64,000 nucleotides of DNA from Grimontia hollisae CIP 101886 (GCF_000176515.1 NZ_ADAQ01000005.1:19828-83827); one strand, 5' to 3'; positions 40,715-54,855 are shown, counted from the stretch's first letter. Notes: generated from the sequence alone by a model not told the origin. A program made the numbers and translations.

Positions 40715-40716
40715 TG

Positions 40717-40977
40717 TTAATTGTCTCGATTTTTAGGATGACGCGGGGGTACAGGATCGTACCCACCATGATTAAGAGGGTGGCATTTTAATAAACGTTT
40801 GCTGGCGAACCAACACCCTTTTATCACACCGTGACGGTTGACCGCTTCTATGGCGTATTGAGAGCATGTCGGCGTGAAGCGACATCGGGGCCCCAGAAGT
40901 GGACTGATGAAGAGTTGGTACCCGCGAAACAGTCCAGTGACTATTTTTTTCGCGGTGGTCGAGACAAACGTTGCCAT
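40717..40977 (-). CDS. yidD: Membrane protein insertion efficiency factor YidD
   Basis: 86 residues with an amphipathic N-terminus and the family block [25 protein letters not shown], then [16 protein letters not shown]. Overlaps the end of rnpA by 37 bases and ends 2 bases before the yidC start, the conserved arrangement. Assists YidC-dependent insertion. Confidence 0.95.
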   Translation of the reverse strand: MATFVSTTAKKIVTGLFRGYQLFISPLLGPRCRFTPTCSQYAIEAVNRHGVIKGCWFASKRLLKCHPLNHGGYDPVPPRHPKNRDN

Positions 40978-41300
40978 AACTTATCAAGCAGCTTACTCAG
41001 TTCTTCATTGCTGAGCTCATTGGCACTTTTTTTCGCAATCACAACATAGTCTTTTGCCGGCAGGTCATGCTGATGAAGACGGAAACTTTCCCTGACCAGT
41101 CGCTTAAAACGATTGCGGTCAACAGCGAGTTTGATTTGTTTTTTGGGCACAGCCTGACCGAGACGGGGACGTCCAAGTGTGTTGTTGCGTGCAAGAATGG
41201 TTAAGTGTGGAGAGCCAGCGCGATGAGGTTGCTGGAAGACAAAGTTGAAATGTTCGGGAGTTAACAGACGTAACTCCCGAGAAAAAGCTAGCTTATTCAC
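40941..41300 (-). CDS. rnpA: Ribonuclease P protein component
   Basis: 119-residue basic protein of the tRNA 5'-processing ribozyme. Signature [16 protein letters not shown] near residue 62, with [17 protein letters not shown] at the N-terminus. The start is GTG at 41300, 13 bases after the rpmH stop; E. coli rnpA also uses GTG. Confidence 0.95.
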   Translation of the reverse strand: MNKLAFSRELRLLTPEHFNFVFQQPHRAGSPHLTILARNNTLGRPRLGQAVPKKQIKLAVDRNRFKRLVRESFRLHQHDLPAKDYVVIAKKSANELSNEELSKLLDKLWQRLSRPPRKK

Positions 41301-41313
41301 AAATCGCTAAGGA

Positions 41314-41448
41314 TTATTTTGAAAGCTTGCTACGGCCTTTCGCACGGCGAGCGGCAATAACCTTACGGCCGTTCTTCGTTGCCATGCGCGCACGGAAACC
41401 GTGAGTGCGCTTACGCTTTAGAACTGAAGGTTGAAAAGTGCGTTTCAT
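41314..41448 (-). CDS. rpmH: Ribosomal protein bL34
   Basis: 44 codons on the minus strand, starting [18 protein letters not shown] and ending SKLSK. A highly basic 50S protein of the typical length (44-46). First gene of the rpmH-rnpA-yidD-yidC cluster, divergent from dnaA. Confidence 0.97.
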   Translation of the reverse strand: MKRTFQPSVLKRKRTHGFRARMATKNGRKVIAARRAKGRSKLSK

Positions 41449-41535
41449 GGTTTCTACCTTATTACTGATCAGTTTTTAGGTTTGTTAACCCGACGTGGGA
41501 CAGAATCGTCCGACGCCTCTCAACAAAGAGGGCGG

Positions 41536-41564
41536 ATTGTAATCACTGACTGACTTGTAGTCAA
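41536..41564 (-). promoter_or_regulatory. Promoter of rpmH
   Basis: On the minus strand TTGACT (41559-41564), 17 bases, TACAAT (41536-41541), about 88 bases upstream of rpmH. Confidence 0.85.
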
Positions 41565-41997
41565 TGTTAAAACCACGGGGGCTTTAATCCGACAACCTCC
41601 CGGGCGCGCAATTATACGTGGTCGCGGTTCAAGCGCAAGGATCCTTTATCGATCTTATTCACTTATCCCTGTGTAATTCTTGTGAGATTATCAGGGATAA
41701 TCCTGTATGGAATGAGAGAATATGATCGGGGTATATTTTTTAAAGGTAGGGATCGAGGGTGACGTTATTGTGGATGAAGGCCATCAACATCGTGATCAGA
41801 TCTTCATATTTTCCCCCGGAATTTGGATAACCCTGTGAGTAAGTCGGGTGTTTTCTGTGCTGGACTGCCAGATAATTGTGCGATCTGTGTGTATAACTTA
41901 GATCTTATTCACTGCAAAAGGGATCTTCCCGCTAGCGATCCTTGCAGTAGAAGTATAAACTTACATCCCTTTTCAATAATTCAGTGTGGAGTCAGAC
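41565..41997 (+). promoter_or_regulatory. dnaA regulatory region
   Basis: About 430 bases with no gene. A perfect DnaA box TTATACACA lies on the minus strand at 41888-41896; 8-of-9 matches are at 41655-41663 and 41905-41913 (TTATTCACT) and at 41769-41777 (TCATCCACA, minus). About ten GATC sites are present. ATTATC-AGG-GATAAT (41687-41701) is an additional palindrome. This suggests autorepression by DnaA and Dam/SeqA control of dnaA. I do not commit to a -35/-10 pair. Confidence 0.75.
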
Positions 41998-43383
41998 GTG
42001 TCATCTTCGCTTTGGTTGCAGTGTCTTCAGCGCCTTCAGGAAGACCTCCCTGCAACAGAATTCAGCATGTGGGTTCGACCGCTTCAGGCGGAGTTAAATG
42101 ACAATACCCTGACTTTGTTCGCGCCAAACCGTTTCGTGCTGGATTGGGTACGCGATAAGTATCTTAATAGTATCAATCAGTTACTGAATGATTTTTGCGG
42201 TAACGACCTGCCTTTATTGCGTTTTGAGGTAGGCAGTAAGCCTGTGGCTGTAGCAGCACCACCGAGCCAACCTGCGACACCCGCGCCGGTAGCGCCAGTC
42301 TCAAAACCGGTTGGGCGTACCTGGGAACCGGCACCATCTCCAGTGCAGTCTGATGTGAATCACCGTTCTAACGTCAATCCCAAGCATAAGTTCACCAACT
42401 TTGTTGAAGGTAAGTCGAACCAGCTGGCACTGGCGGCGGCTCGCCAGGTGGCTGACAACCCAGGGGCAGCGTATAACCCACTTTTCCTCTATGGTGGTAC
42501 CGGCTTGGGTAAAACTCACCTGTTACATGCTGTGGGTAACGCTATCTCCGATCGCAAGGCGGATGCGCGTGTGGTGTATATGCACTCCGAGCGTTTCGTG
42601 CAGGATATGGTCAAAGCGCTGCAGAATAATCAGATTGAAGAGTTCAAGCGCTATTACCGGAGTGTGGATGCGCTGCTTATCGATGACATTCAGTTTTTTG
42701 CCAATAAAGAGCGTTCGCAGGAAGAGTTTTTCCATACCTTTAATGCGCTCCTTGAAGGCAACCAGCAAATCATCCTGACCTCTGACCGCTATCCTAAAGA
42801 GATCAATGGGGTGGAGGATCGTCTTAAGTCGCGCTTTGGCTGGGGGCTGACAGTGGCGATTGAACCGCCAGAGCTTGAAACCCGGGTAGCGATTTTGATG
42901 AAAAAGGCGGAAGACCATAATATCCGCCTGCCTGACGAAGTGGCGTTTTTTATTGCTAAACGTCTGCGTTCGAATGTTCGTGAGCTTGAAGGGGCACTGA
43001 ACCGCGTGATAGCGAACGCTAACTTCACTGGCCGTGCTATTACCATTGATTTTGTCCGTGAAGCACTGCGAGACTTGCTTGCGCTTCAGGAAAAACTGGT
43101 GACCATCGACAACATCCAGAAGACTGTTGCCGAGTATTACAAAATCAAAATGGCGGATCTGCTGTCGAAACGTCGCAGTCGTTCAGTTGCTCGGCCACGT
43201 CAGGTCGCAATGGCGCTGTCTAAAGAGCTGACCAACCACAGCTTGCCGGAGATTGGCGACGCATTTGGTGGCCGCGATCATACTACGGTACTTCATGCAT
43301 GCCGAAAGATTGAACAGCTGCGCGAAGAGAGCCACGATATAAAAGAAGATTACTCCAACCTGATCCGGACTTTGTCGTCTTAA
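41998..43383 (+). CDS. dnaA: Replication initiator DnaA
   Basis: AAA+ initiator that binds DnaA boxes and unwinds oriC. Domain [23 protein letters not shown], a Pro/Ala-rich linker (about 85-120), AAA+ with Walker [14 protein letters not shown] and Walker [10 protein letters not shown], and C-terminal domain IV with [16 protein letters not shown] choose the GTG at 41998 (461 residues), with GGAG 6 bases upstream, because it gives [11 protein letters not shown] like E. coli, which also starts with GTG; another GTG at 41986 is less likely. Confidence 0.97.
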   Translation: MSSSLWLQCLQRLQEDLPATEFSMWVRPLQAELNDNTLTLFAPNRFVLDWVRDKYLNSINQLLNDFCGNDLPLLRFEVGSKPVAVAAPPSQPATPAPVAPVSKPVGRTWEPAPSPVQSDVNHRSNVNPKHKFTNFVEGKSNQLALAAARQVADNPGAAYNPLFLYGGTGLGKTHLLHAVGNAISDRKADARVVYMHSERFVQDMVKALQNNQIEEFKRYYRSVDALLIDDIQFFANKERSQEEFFHTFNALLEGNQQIILTSDRYPKEINGVEDRLKSRFGWGLTVAIEPPELETRVAILMKKAEDHNIRLPDEVAFFIAKRLRSNVRELEGALNRVIANANFTGRAITIDFVREALRDLLALQEKLVTIDNIQKTVAEYYKIKMADLLSKRRSRSVARPRQVAMALSKELTNHSLPEIGDAFGGRDHTTVLHACRKIEQLREESHDIKEDYSNLIRTLSS

Positions 43384-43384
43384 T

Positions 43385-44485
43385 ATGAAATTTACCGTTA
43401 CCCGTGACCAATTTTTAAAACCCCTGCAGCAAGTATCTGGTGCACTTGGGGGGCGACCCACACTGCCGATCCTCGGAAATATCCTGTTGAAGGTGGAATC
43501 CGGTCAACTTTCCATGACCTGTACCGATCTTGAAGTGGAGCTGATTGCCAACCTGCCGCTGGAAAGCGAAGCGCAAGAAGGGGCTGTGACGGTTCCATCG
43601 CGCAAATTCCTCGATATTTGCCGTGGTTTGCCAGACAGTGCCTCTATCAGTTTCTCGCTGGAAGGCGACCGTGCTGTTATCCGCTCGGGCCGCAGCCGCT
43701 TTACGCTATCGACTCTGCCTGCTGCTGATTTTCCTAATATCGAAGACTGGCAGAGCACCGTGGAGTTTACCCTGCCACAAGGTAAGCTGCGCCAGCTGAT
43801 GGAAAGCACCGCTTTTTCCATGGCTAATCAGGATGTGCGTTACTTCCTAAACGGTATGCTGCTCGAAACAGAAGGTACTACATTGCGTTCTGTCGCAACG
43901 GATGGCCACCGAATGGCGGTGGGTACGACCTTGTTGGATAACGAACTTGCTGCGCAGCAGGTAATCGTGCCACGCAAAGGGGTAACGGAATTGATGCGTA
44001 TGCTGGACAATCCGGATGCACCGGTGACTATCCAGATTGGCAGCGCCAATATCCGCGCACTGGTAAACCAGTTTGTGTTTACCTCCAAGCTGGTTGATGG
44101 CCGCTTCCCGGATTACCGCCGGGTGCTGCCACAGTCTTCCAATAAAATCATGGAAGCCGGTTGTGATGACCTTCGACAGGCGTTTTCCCGCGCAGCTATC
44201 TTGTCGAATGAAAAATTCCGCGGTGTGCGCCTTAACCTGAGTGCGGGACAGCTTCGTATTTCTGCTCACAACCCTGAACAGGAAGAAGCGGAAGAGTTTG
44301 TTGACGTCAATTATGACGGTGACGACCTCGAGATCGGGTTTAATGTCAGCTATGTGCTTGACGTGCTCAACACACTTAAGAGTGAACAGGTGCGGTTTTC
44401 GATGACAGACGGCACTGCCAGTACCCTGGTTGAAGACTGTAACAATGATGACGCTATGTACGTCGTGATGCCTATCCGTCTCTAA
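43385..44485 (+). CDS. dnaN: DNA polymerase III beta sliding clamp
   Basis: 366-residue ring-forming processivity factor with three clamp domains: [19 protein letters not shown] at the N-terminus, and C-terminal YVLDVLNTL and YVVMPIRL, the hydrophobic groove that binds clamp-binding motifs. Begins 1 base after the dnaA stop, so it is translationally linked. Confidence 0.98.
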   Translation: MKFTVTRDQFLKPLQQVSGALGGRPTLPILGNILLKVESGQLSMTCTDLEVELIANLPLESEAQEGAVTVPSRKFLDICRGLPDSASISFSLEGDRAVIRSGRSRFTLSTLPAADFPNIEDWQSTVEFTLPQGKLRQLMESTAFSMANQDVRYFLNGMLLETEGTTLRSVATDGHRMAVGTTLLDNELAAQQVIVPRKGVTELMRMLDNPDAPVTIQIGSANIRALVNQFVFTSKLVDGRFPDYRRVLPQSSNKIMEAGCDDLRQAFSRAAILSNEKFRGVRLNLSAGQLRISAHNPEQEEAEEFVDVNYDGDDLEIGFNVSYVLDVLNTLKSEQVRFSMTDGTASTLVEDCNNDDAMYVVMPIRL

Positions 44486-44486
44486 C

Positions 44487-48000
<3,514 letters not shown>

Positions 48001-48030
48001 CCACGTGAATCTACGTAAAATCTGAGTAGC

Positions 48031-48056
48031 AAACGCCGCACTAGCGGCGTTTTTTA
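48031..48056 (+). terminator. Terminator after gyrB
   Basis: AACGCCGC-ACTA-GCGGCGTT followed by a T-run, 30 bases after the gyrB stop; end of the dnaA-dnaN-recF-gyrB cluster. Confidence 0.92.
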
Positions 48057-48199
48057 CGTAGAATTAGCGGAAGTTATAAGCCATTGATTATAAGTGTTAT
48101 TCTTGTGTTTTTTTACAATAGCGTCCGCTAATTTTTTATGAATTGATTGTGACAGGCCATGCTAGGTTGACAAGTTGTCTTGCTGGTTGTGAAGACAGC

Positions 48200-48228
48200 A
48201 AAAAGCCCAGTTGATAGTCAAACTGGGC
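48200..48228 (-). terminator. Terminator after avtA
   Basis: AAAAGCCCAGTT and AACTGGGC flank a loop; T-rich on the minus strand. It lies immediately beside the parS site at 48231. Confidence 0.85.
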
Positions 48229-48230
48229 GA

Positions 48231-48246
48231 TGTTTCACGTGAAACC
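48231..48246. promoter_or_regulatory. parS site between gyrB and avtA
   Basis: TGTTTCACGTGAAACC: the parS palindrome with one mismatch at the final base. Intergenic. Confidence 0.85.
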
Positions 48247-48257
48247 TTCGACTTGAA

Positions 48258-49508
48258 TCAGACCTCTAAGTAAGCTCGCTCTACTTCCTCTTTAAGGATC
48301 TCAATACCTCGTGCAATAGCCTCATCATCCTGAACATAGTTCATTCTTAAACATTCATGGGTGTGGTCCCAATCGAGATCTGAACCAATAAAGAAATACC
48401 CGCCGGGGACGATCAATAAACCACGTTGCTTTAAACGCCTATAAAGCTCTTTAGTGCTGATTGGCAGTCCTTCGAACCAGAGCCAAAGAAATATGGCACC
48501 TTCGGGTTTGTGGATTTTGAAGCGTTCATCAGGAATGGCTTTCTGCAGGCGCTCAATACTGCGCTGCGCTTTAGCCTGATAAAAAGGTTTGATGACAGTT
48601 TCACTGAGTGACAACAAATCACCGGTTTTAATCATTTCAAGTGCGAGTGCTGGGCCAACACCACAAGGAGATAAACTGACGATGCCGTTGATGTTGGAAA
48701 GGGCAGTGACAATCTCTTCCTGGGCGATAATAATACCGCAGCGTACGCCAGGTAAACCTAGCTTAGAAAGGCTGGAACAAAGGATAGTATTGGCATTCCA
48801 AAATGGCTTCACATCCTCAAAGATAATGTTGGGGAAGGGCACACCATAAGCGTTGTCGATGATAAGTGGAATGTTGTGTTGTCGTGCAAGCTTATCGAGC
48901 TTGGCAATCTCTTCATCAGTGAGGACATTACCGGTCGGGTTCGTTGGGCGTGACGCGCAAATTGCTGCGACAGAATCGTCGACTTTCAGCGTATCGAAAT
49001 CAACGTGATACTTAAATTGGCGATTATCCAGATGTTCAATAGTCGGTTTGAAGCTGGTGAATATATCCGGATCGATGCCTGAGTCGGCATAGCCGATATA
49101 TTCTGGGGCTAGTGGCAGTAAGATTTTTTTAAAACTGCCATCGTCATACTGACCTGCAAACAGATTAAACAGGTAAAAGAAGGCACTTTGGCTGCCATTG
49201 GTGAGCATGATGTTTTTGGAGGTTATTTGCCAACCAAAGGTTTTATTCAGCATTTCTGCTAAAGCGGCAATAAAGGCTGTTTTACCCTGTGGTCCATCAT
49301 AGTTGGAAAGTGCGGCAATCAGTGAGCCATCATCAAGCATTCTCTGGCTAAGCGCTTCAAAGTGTTCAAGCATTTCGGGAATCGCGGCGGGGTTACCACC
49401 CCCTAACATGATGGCATCAGGATTGCGAAGGCCATCGTTGAGGTCATCCATTAATTGTGCGATGCCTGAGTGTTGTGAAAACTTGGTGCCAAACTTAGAA
49501 AACTGCAT
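48258..49508 (-). CDS. avtA: Valine-pyruvate aminotransferase
   Basis: 416-residue fold-type I PLP aminotransferase that makes valine or alanine by exchange with pyruvate or 2-oxoisovalerate. Very like E. coli AvtA throughout: FSQHSGIAQLMDDLNDGLR, LTNGSQSAFFYLFNLFAG, SRPTNPTGNVLTDEE, the PLP-lysine segment CSSLSKLGLPGVRCGI, and KPEGAIFLWLWF. Complements the ilv enzymes encoded 40 kb away. Confidence 0.95.
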   Translation of the reverse strand: MQFSKFGTKFSQHSGIAQLMDDLNDGLRNPDAIMLGGGNPAAIPEMLEHFEALSQRMLDDGSLIAALSNYDGPQGKTAFIAALAEMLNKTFGWQITSKNIMLTNGSQSAFFYLFNLFAGQYDDGSFKKILLPLAPEYIGYADSGIDPDIFTSFKPTIEHLDNRQFKYHVDFDTLKVDDSVAAICASRPTNPTGNVLTDEEIAKLDKLARQHNIPLIIDNAYGVPFPNIIFEDVKPFWNANTILCSSLSKLGLPGVRCGIIIAQEEIVTALSNINGIVSLSPCGVGPALALEMIKTGDLLSLSETVIKPFYQAKAQRSIERLQKAIPDERFKIHKPEGAIFLWLWFEGLPISTKELYRRLKQRGLLIVPGGYFFIGSDLDWDHTHECLRMNYVQDDEAIARGIEILKEEVERAYLEV

Positions 49509-49867
49509 GAACGCCTAACCTTGTTCCTTTGAAAATCCCTTTATTGTTCGGTAAACAATAACTGATGCATCATCCGTTTTGAAATCTATTTATTGGATAT
49601 CTACATGTTTTCATCGCCCGCATGTATTAAAGCCAAATGAAAAGACGTTTACTGCTCTAGGTGTAGAAAAAATGTATTCGTTATCGACTTTATCCTGAGC
49701 AGAGGCTTAACAATAAAGACCTTGTCGTATTGGAATTGATACAGGGACACAATTCATTGAGGCATGTTTTTCATCAGGCCACTACGGATGTACTGTCATT
49801 AGGTGTTATATGTAATGATGATTTCACTTTTTCCCCAGAGAACCGACTGACGACTTCGCCAATTAAC
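49509..49867. other. Intergenic region avtA-yjdF
   Basis: 359 bases between divergent genes. An open frame runs from a TTG at 49730 into the downstream gene, but its first 46 residues do not look like part of that family. No promoter or RNA that I can support; promoters for both genes must lie here. Confidence 0.5.
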
Positions 49868-50440
49868 ATGCTTAAAGTACTCACATCACTCTATGCGCTA
49901 GTGTTTCTATTCAGCGCTTACAACCCAAATTCTTATCCGGTTTGGATTGCAGAGATTGTCCCCGCGATTGGTGTGTTAGCAATCATTTGGTGGGCGAATC
50001 GCTATCACCATTGGTCTACAACGGCTAGTATCTTGATGTTCATTTGGCTTTGTCTTCATACCATAGGTGCGAAGTACACATTCGCTGAGGTGCCGTTTGA
50101 TTGGTTTAATGATGCCATTGGATCAGAGAGAAACCAGTTTGATAGGGTGGCGCATTTCTCTATTGGGCTTTTCGCCTATCCAATTGCGGAGGTGTTGCTC
50201 GATAAGAAACTTGCGAGACCCGTTATCGCATTTCTGTTTGCATTGTTCTCAATTATGGCAGTTGCCGCAGGCTATGAAATCATCGAATGGTGGTATGCAG
50301 AATTGGCGGGTGGTGACGAGGGTATTGCGTTCCTCGGTTCCCAAGGTGATATCTGGGATGCGCAAAAGGATATGTTAATGGATACGCTGGGAGGATTGGC
50401 TAGCCTCTGTTTACTGGCTTACCAACGAAGATACCGTTAA
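49868..50440 (+). CDS. YjdF-like inner-membrane protein (DUF2238)
   Basis: 190 residues with about five or six membrane helices. The family pattern is visible: IWWANRYHHWST, WLCLHTIGAKYTFAEVPFDWF, RVAHFSIGLFAYPIAEV, AAGYEIIEWWYAELAGG and the C-terminal QGDIWDAQKDMLMDTLGG. Resembles E. coli YjdF; the molecular role is unknown. I prefer the ATG at 49868, although the ribosome site is poor. Followed closely by a parS site. Confidence 0.8.
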   Translation: MLKVLTSLYALVFLFSAYNPNSYPVWIAEIVPAIGVLAIIWWANRYHHWSTTASILMFIWLCLHTIGAKYTFAEVPFDWFNDAIGSERNQFDRVAHFSIGLFAYPIAEVLLDKKLARPVIAFLFALFSIMAVAAGYEIIEWWYAELAGGDEGIAFLGSQGDIWDAQKDMLMDTLGGLASLCLLAYQRRYR

Positions 50441-50454
50441 ATATACTTACGCAA

Positions 50455-50470
50455 TGTTTCACGTGGAACA
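50455..50470. promoter_or_regulatory. parS site between yjdF-like gene and glyS
   Basis: TGTTTCACGTGGAACA fits the parS consensus TGTTNCACGTGNAACA at all defined positions. Intergenic. Confidence 0.88.
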
Positions 50471-50505
50471 TTGCGCGACACTCGAATGCCTGGCTACATG
50501 ACAAA

Positions 50506-50533
50506 ATAAAAAGCCCCGCATTCGCGAGGCTTT
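50506..50533 (-). terminator. Terminator after glyS
   Basis: AAAAAGCCCCGC-ATTC-GCGAGGCTTT; T-rich on the minus strand, 21 bases past the glyS stop. Confidence 0.85.
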
Positions 50534-50553
50534 GAACGCTACGTTATCGAGGT

Positions 50554-52635
50554 TTATTTCTGAAGCAGAGAGATATCTGCCACATTCATAAACTGACTGC
50601 GTAGGGTATTGAGCAGCGCCAGACGGTTCGCTTTCAGTGCTTCGTCTTCAGCCATAACCATTACGTTGTCAAAGAAGGTATCAACCGGCTCACGCAATTC
50701 GGCAAGTTGCGTCAGGGCGGTTTGGTAATCGCCTGCTGCAAATACCGGTGCCAGTGCCTCTACCATTGCCGTGACTTTATCAGCCAGTGCTTTCTCGGCA
50801 TCTTCAACCAGCAGTTCACTGTTGATGGTGTCAGAAAGCTCACCGTCGAATTTCGCCAGGATGTTCCCTACACGTTTGTTTGCCGCTGCCAGTGATTCAG
50901 CCGCATCCAGTGAACGGAAGTGGGTCACGGCTTTCACGCGTTTGTCGAAATCAGCCGGTTGGGTAGGACGCATCGCCAGTACAGCTTGAATCGCATCAAC
51001 GCTGTGGCCTTCATCCTGATACCAGGCACGGAAGCGACCCAGCATAAACTCAATCACGTCTGCTTCAACATTCTCGTTGGTCAGGCGGTTACTTCCGTCT
51101 TCATTCGCGAACAGAGACTTGGCTTTCGCCACCAGATCGGTGAGATCCAGATCATAACCGTACTCGACGATGATGCGCAGTACACCCAGGGAAGCACGGC
51201 GCAGTGCGAAGGGGTCAGAGCCTTTAGGTGCCTGACCGATACCGAAGATACCTACGATGGTATCCAGCTTGTCTGCCATGGCCAGTGCAGAAGAAACACC
51301 ATCGCCTGGCAGTTCATCGCCTGCGAAACGCGGCATGTATTGCTCGTTCAGCGCAACAGCGACCTCTTCGGCTTCGCCATCATGACGTGCATAGTGCATA
51401 CCCATCACACCCTGGGTTTCGGTAAATTCGAAAACCATCGAGGTCATCAGGTCACACTTTGCAAGCAAACCGGCACGTTTTGCCTTTTCAACGTCGGCGC
51501 CAATCTTGTCAGCAATGTAGCCAGCAAGCTCGGTAATGCGGTCTGTCTTGTCTTTGATGGTACCCAGTTGCTTCTGGAAAATCGCAGTTTCCAGTTGTGG
51601 CAAGCGGTCAATCAAAGGACGTTTGCGGTCAGTGTCGAAGAAAAATTCCGCATCCGCAAGGCGAGGGCGTACGACCTTCTCGTTACCCTCAATGACGTGG
51701 CGGGGCTCTTTCGATTCGATGTTAGATACGAAGATAAAGTTAGGCAGAAGCTGCTTGTCTTCGCTATAAACCGGGAAGTATTTTTGGTCACCCTTCATGG
51801 TGTAAACCAGTGCTTCAGATGGCACTTTGAGGAACTTCTCTTCGAAGGTTGCGGTCAGCACAACGGGCCATTCAACCAGAGAAGTCACTTCTTCAACCAG
51901 GTCATCTTCCAGATCAGCTACACCACCAAGCTGTTTTGCCGCTTTCTGGGCATCAGCAATGATAGTGGCTTTACGCGCTTCGTAATCGGCGATGACTTTA
52001 CCGCGCTCCTCGAGAATAGCAGGGTACTGATCGGCATTATCGATGGTAAATTCTGCCTCGCCCATAAAGCGGTGACCACGGATAGTGCGTGTAGAACCCA
52101 CACCCATAATGGTGCCCTCGACAAGCTCGTCACCCAGTAGGATGGTCAGGGTTTTTACCGGACGGATAAACAGGGTCTCTTTGTCACCCCAGCGCATTGG
52201 CTTGGCGATAGGAAGGTTTGCCAGCGCTTTGTCAGCCAGTGCCACAACGATGTCTTTGGTGTTTTGGCCTTTGACTTCTTGCTTAAATAGCAGCCATTCA
52301 CCTTTGTCAGTGACCATGCGATCGGCGTCTGCTACTTCGATACCGCAACCACGGGCCCAACCTTGTGCCGCTTTGGTTGGGTTACCGTCTGCATCAAATG
52401 CTGCTGAAACGGCTGGGCCGCGTTTTTCAACCACTTTATCTGCTTGCTGTTCTGCCAGTGCAGATACTTTAAGCGCCAGGCGTCGAGGTGTCGCATACCA
52501 CTTGATGCCTTCATGGGCCAGCTCAGCTTCTTTCAATTCTTGCTCAAAGTTCGCAGCAAATGCTTCAGCCAGTGTGCGAAGCTGCGTAGGTGGCAGTTCT
52601 TCGGTACCCAGCTCAATCAGGAAATTCTTCGCCAT
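50554..52635 (-). CDS. glyS: Glycyl-tRNA synthetase beta subunit
   Basis: 693-residue subunit of the heterotetrameric bacterial glycyl-tRNA synthetase, responsible mainly for tRNA binding. N-terminal [15 protein letters not shown] and the HD-like/anticodon-binding C-terminal half. The ATG at 52635 gives [10 protein letters not shown] as in E. coli. It begins 1 base after the glyQ stop, so the subunits are made together. Confidence 0.97.
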   Translation of the reverse strand: MAKNFLIELGTEELPPTQLRTLAEAFAANFEQELKEAELAHEGIKWYATPRRLALKVSALAEQQADKVVEKRGPAVSAAFDADGNPTKAAQGWARGCGIEVADADRMVTDKGEWLLFKQEVKGQNTKDIVVALADKALANLPIAKPMRWGDKETLFIRPVKTLTILLGDELVEGTIMGVGSTRTIRGHRFMGEAEFTIDNADQYPAILEERGKVIADYEARKATIIADAQKAAKQLGGVADLEDDLVEEVTSLVEWPVVLTATFEEKFLKVPSEALVYTMKGDQKYFPVYSEDKQLLPNFIFVSNIESKEPRHVIEGNEKVVRPRLADAEFFFDTDRKRPLIDRLPQLETAIFQKQLGTIKDKTDRITELAGYIADKIGADVEKAKRAGLLAKCDLMTSMVFEFTETQGVMGMHYARHDGEAEEVAVALNEQYMPRFAGDELPGDGVSSALAMADKLDTIVGIFGIGQAPKGSDPFALRRASLGVLRIIVEYGYDLDLTDLVAKAKSLFANEDGSNRLTNENVEADVIEFMLGRFRAWYQDEGHSVDAIQAVLAMRPTQPADFDKRVKAVTHFRSLDAAESLAAANKRVGNILAKFDGELSDTINSELLVEDAEKALADKVTAMVEALAPVFAAGDYQTALTQLAELREPVDTFFDNVMVMAEDEALKANRLALLNTLRSQFMNVADISLLQK

Positions 52636-52636
52636 C

Positions 52637-53554
52637 TTACTTCTCCTCACCCTTTTTGCACATTGGGAAGCCTAACGCTTCACGGGATGCGTAGTACGCC
52701 TCTGCCACTGACTTGGTCAGGTTGCGGATACGTAGGATGTAGCGTTGACGTTCGGTTACGGAGATAGCTTTACGGGCGTCCAGCAGGTTGAACGCATGGG
52801 CAGCTTTCAGGATGCGCTCATACGCAGGCAGTGGTAATGGCTTTTCAAGCTCAAGCAGCGTCTTACATTCTTTTTCGCACTGATCAAAGTACGTGAACAG
52901 GAAATCCACATCTGCGTGCTCAAAGTTGTAGGTCGACTGTTCGACTTCATTCTGATGGAAGATGTCGCCATAAGTTACTTTACCAAATGGGCCATCGGTC
53001 CAAACCAGGTCGTAAACAGAATCCACGCCCTGAATGTACATGGCCAGACGCTCGATACCGTAAGTGATTTCACCTGTAACTGGCTTGCACTCGAGACCGC
53101 CCACTTGCTGGAAGTAAGTAAACTGAGTGACTTCCATACCGTTCAGCCATACTTCCCAACCCAAACCCCAGGCGCCCAATGTAGGGTTTTCCCAGTTGTC
53201 TTCGACGAAACGGATGTCGTGAACTTCAGGATCGATGCCCAGTACACGCAGTGAGCCAAGATACAGTTCCTGAATGTTGTCCGGAGACGGTTTCAGAATG
53301 GTCTGGAACTGGTAGTAATGTTGCAGACGGTTAGGGTTTTCACCGTAACGACCATCAGTAGGACGGCGGGAAGGTTGAACGTAAGCAGCGGCAATTGGTT
53401 CTGGACCAATGGCACGCAGACATGTCATTGGGTGAGAGGTGCCAGCACCTACTTCCATGTCGAGGGGCTGTACGATGGTACAACCTTGTTGGGCCCAGTA
53501 ATCCTGCAGCGCGAGGATCATGCCCTGAAAAGTTTTAACGTCGAATTTTTGCAT
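52637..53554 (-). CDS. glyQ: Glycyl-tRNA synthetase alpha subunit
   Basis: 305-residue class II catalytic subunit. [18 protein letters not shown] at the N-terminus, motif 2 [20 protein letters not shown], and [22 protein letters not shown]. Attaches glycine to tRNA-Gly together with GlyS. Divergent from the mneA leader. Confidence 0.98.
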   Translation of the reverse strand: MQKFDVKTFQGMILALQDYWAQQGCTIVQPLDMEVGAGTSHPMTCLRAIGPEPIAAAYVQPSRRPTDGRYGENPNRLQHYYQFQTILKPSPDNIQELYLGSLRVLGIDPEVHDIRFVEDNWENPTLGAWGLGWEVWLNGMEVTQFTYFQQVGGLECKPVTGEITYGIERLAMYIQGVDSVYDLVWTDGPFGKVTYGDIFHQNEVEQSTYNFEHADVDFLFTYFDQCEKECKTLLELEKPLPLPAYERILKAAHAFNLLDARKAISVTERQRYILRIRNLTKSVAEAYYASREALGFPMCKKGEEK

Positions 53555-53730
53555 CGTCAGGTTCGCGCGATTTAATGAAGTGAAAATAACACGCGATTAT
53601 AGCGTGCAAGGCTTGGGATAAGTAGGGGTAATGGCGGTTTTTTGTTCGTCAGGCTCAAAGGTAGAGACCAACTTCGAAAGGCCTGGAGATTACAGGTTGT
53701 TTTTAGGGGGCGTGAAACGCTAGAATGCGC

Positions 53731-53850
53731 TGGCTCTTGGGGAGTAGTCTCTCGCGCCAGCGAGGCCATTATCAACATATTTGAAGCCGCTCCTACACAT
53801 AGGCTTCGTGGTAATGGCGACACACGACAGTGGGTTTGACGAGACCAATG
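53731..53850 (+). ncRNA. yybP-ykoY manganese riboswitch
   Basis: The leader contains CTTGGGGAGTAG (53736-53747), ATCAACATA (near 53770-53780) and GACGAGACC (53838-53846), conserved pieces of the yybP-ykoY Mn2+-sensing aptamer in the right order. A GC-rich segment between 53860 and 53910 can form the expression platform before the ATG at 53927. It precedes a manganese exporter gene, the usual target. Boundaries are approximate. Confidence 0.85.
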
Positions 53851-53926
53851 ACAATCAACGCGAACCGGGCGGGGCGCGGATATTGTCATGGTTTTCGAAT
53901 AATAATCCTCGCCCCGGAAGACAATC

Positions 53927-54484
53927 ATGAGCGTGCTCGTTATTTCAATCACTACCGTTGCTTTGGCGGAAATCGGTGATAAAACCCAGCTTCTTTCTCT
54001 GCTTTTGGCCAGCCGGTACCGTAAACCCGTGCCGATTATTCTCGCCATCTTCTTTGCCACCATTTTGAACCATGCTGTGGCTGCGTGGTTAGGCGTCATT
54101 GTCGCCGACTATCTCACGGAGGAGATATTACGGTGGGTGCTGATTATCAGTTTTGCAGTGATGGCGCTTTGGGTACTGATTCCTGACAAGCTTGATGATG
54201 AGGAAAGCATTTCAAACCGAGGCCCATTTGTGGCTAGTTTCATTGCATTCTTTATTGCCGAAATTGGTGACAAAACCCAGGTGGCAACAACAGTGCTTGG
54301 TGCACAGAATGCGGACGCGCTGACCATGGTGATTATCGGTACAACTATCGGTATGTTGCTGGCTAATGTACCTGTTGTTCTGCTAGGCAAGAAGGCGGCA
54401 AATGCTTTGCCACTGAATATTGTTCGGTATGCGACAGCTACGCTTTTTAGCGTGTTAGCTATCGCGACATTTTTGATGCGGTAA
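53927..54484 (+). CDS. mneA: Manganese exporter, UPF0016/MneA type
   Basis: 185-residue inner-membrane protein with six helices in two homologous halves. Each half has the E-x-G-D-K-T motif: LAEIGDKTQLLSLLLA near residue 14 and IAEIGDKTQVATTVLG near residue 112. This is the UPF0016 (TMEM165/GDT1) cation-transporter family; the Vibrio member MneA exports Mn2+ and is also linked to glyQ and to a Mn riboswitch. The name rests on that synteny and the riboswitch. Confidence 0.9.
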   Translation: MSVLVISITTVALAEIGDKTQLLSLLLASRYRKPVPIILAIFFATILNHAVAAWLGVIVADYLTEEILRWVLIISFAVMALWVLIPDKLDDEESISNRGPFVASFIAFFIAEIGDKTQVATTVLGAQNADALTMVIIGTTIGMLLANVPVVLLGKKAANALPLNIVRYATATLFSVLAIATFLMR

Positions 54485-54583
54485 TGGGCTATAGCCGCGG
54501 GAGAATGTGTGATTTTCTTGGCAACCTGTTTCTCTAGTCCATGCTAGTTTTATAGCAGTGTGACGGTGATGAAGGAGCGTGTT

Positions 54584-54847
54584 ATGAACAGGTTTCTGGC
54601 AATTAGCCCTAAAAGCCAGTTGTGGCTGTTCCATTTAGCACTAGCGCTAAATATTTTGGGCATGGTGTTGACAAATATGTGGCTTCCTATGGTGGTTGGT
54701 GCAATAGTAACCACTTACTTATCTGTTGATGCAATGGTGCGGGTGAGGTACGTATTGCCCATGAAAAAAGCCATACGTGAACTGGAACACGAGAATATAA
54801 CGCTGCGGCGGAAAATGAGCGACCTCGCACAGGCCACCGAGCTTTAA
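54584..54847 (+). CDS. Small membrane protein, unknown
   Basis: 87 residues beginning MNRFLAISPK; AAGGAG lies 7 bases upstream of the ATG at 54584, which I prefer to earlier in-frame ATGs. Two hydrophobic helices (about 15-35 and 38-55) are followed by a charged coiled-coil-like tail (IRELEHENITLRRKMSDLAQ). I do not recognise the family. Confidence 0.75.
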   Translation: MNRFLAISPKSQLWLFHLALALNILGMVLTNMWLPMVVGAIVTTYLSVDAMVRVRYVLPMKKAIRELEHENITLRRKMSDLAQATEL

Positions 54848-54855
54848 CCAAAACT

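Noticed and set aside
50920..52140. 406-codon plus-strand frame
   Set aside because: Lies wholly antisense within glyS, whose protein is clearly conserved; a codon-bias shadow.
53572..54099. 175-codon minus-strand frame over the riboswitch and mneA start
   Set aside because: Antisense to a well-supported riboswitch and membrane protein; no homology pattern or ribosome site.
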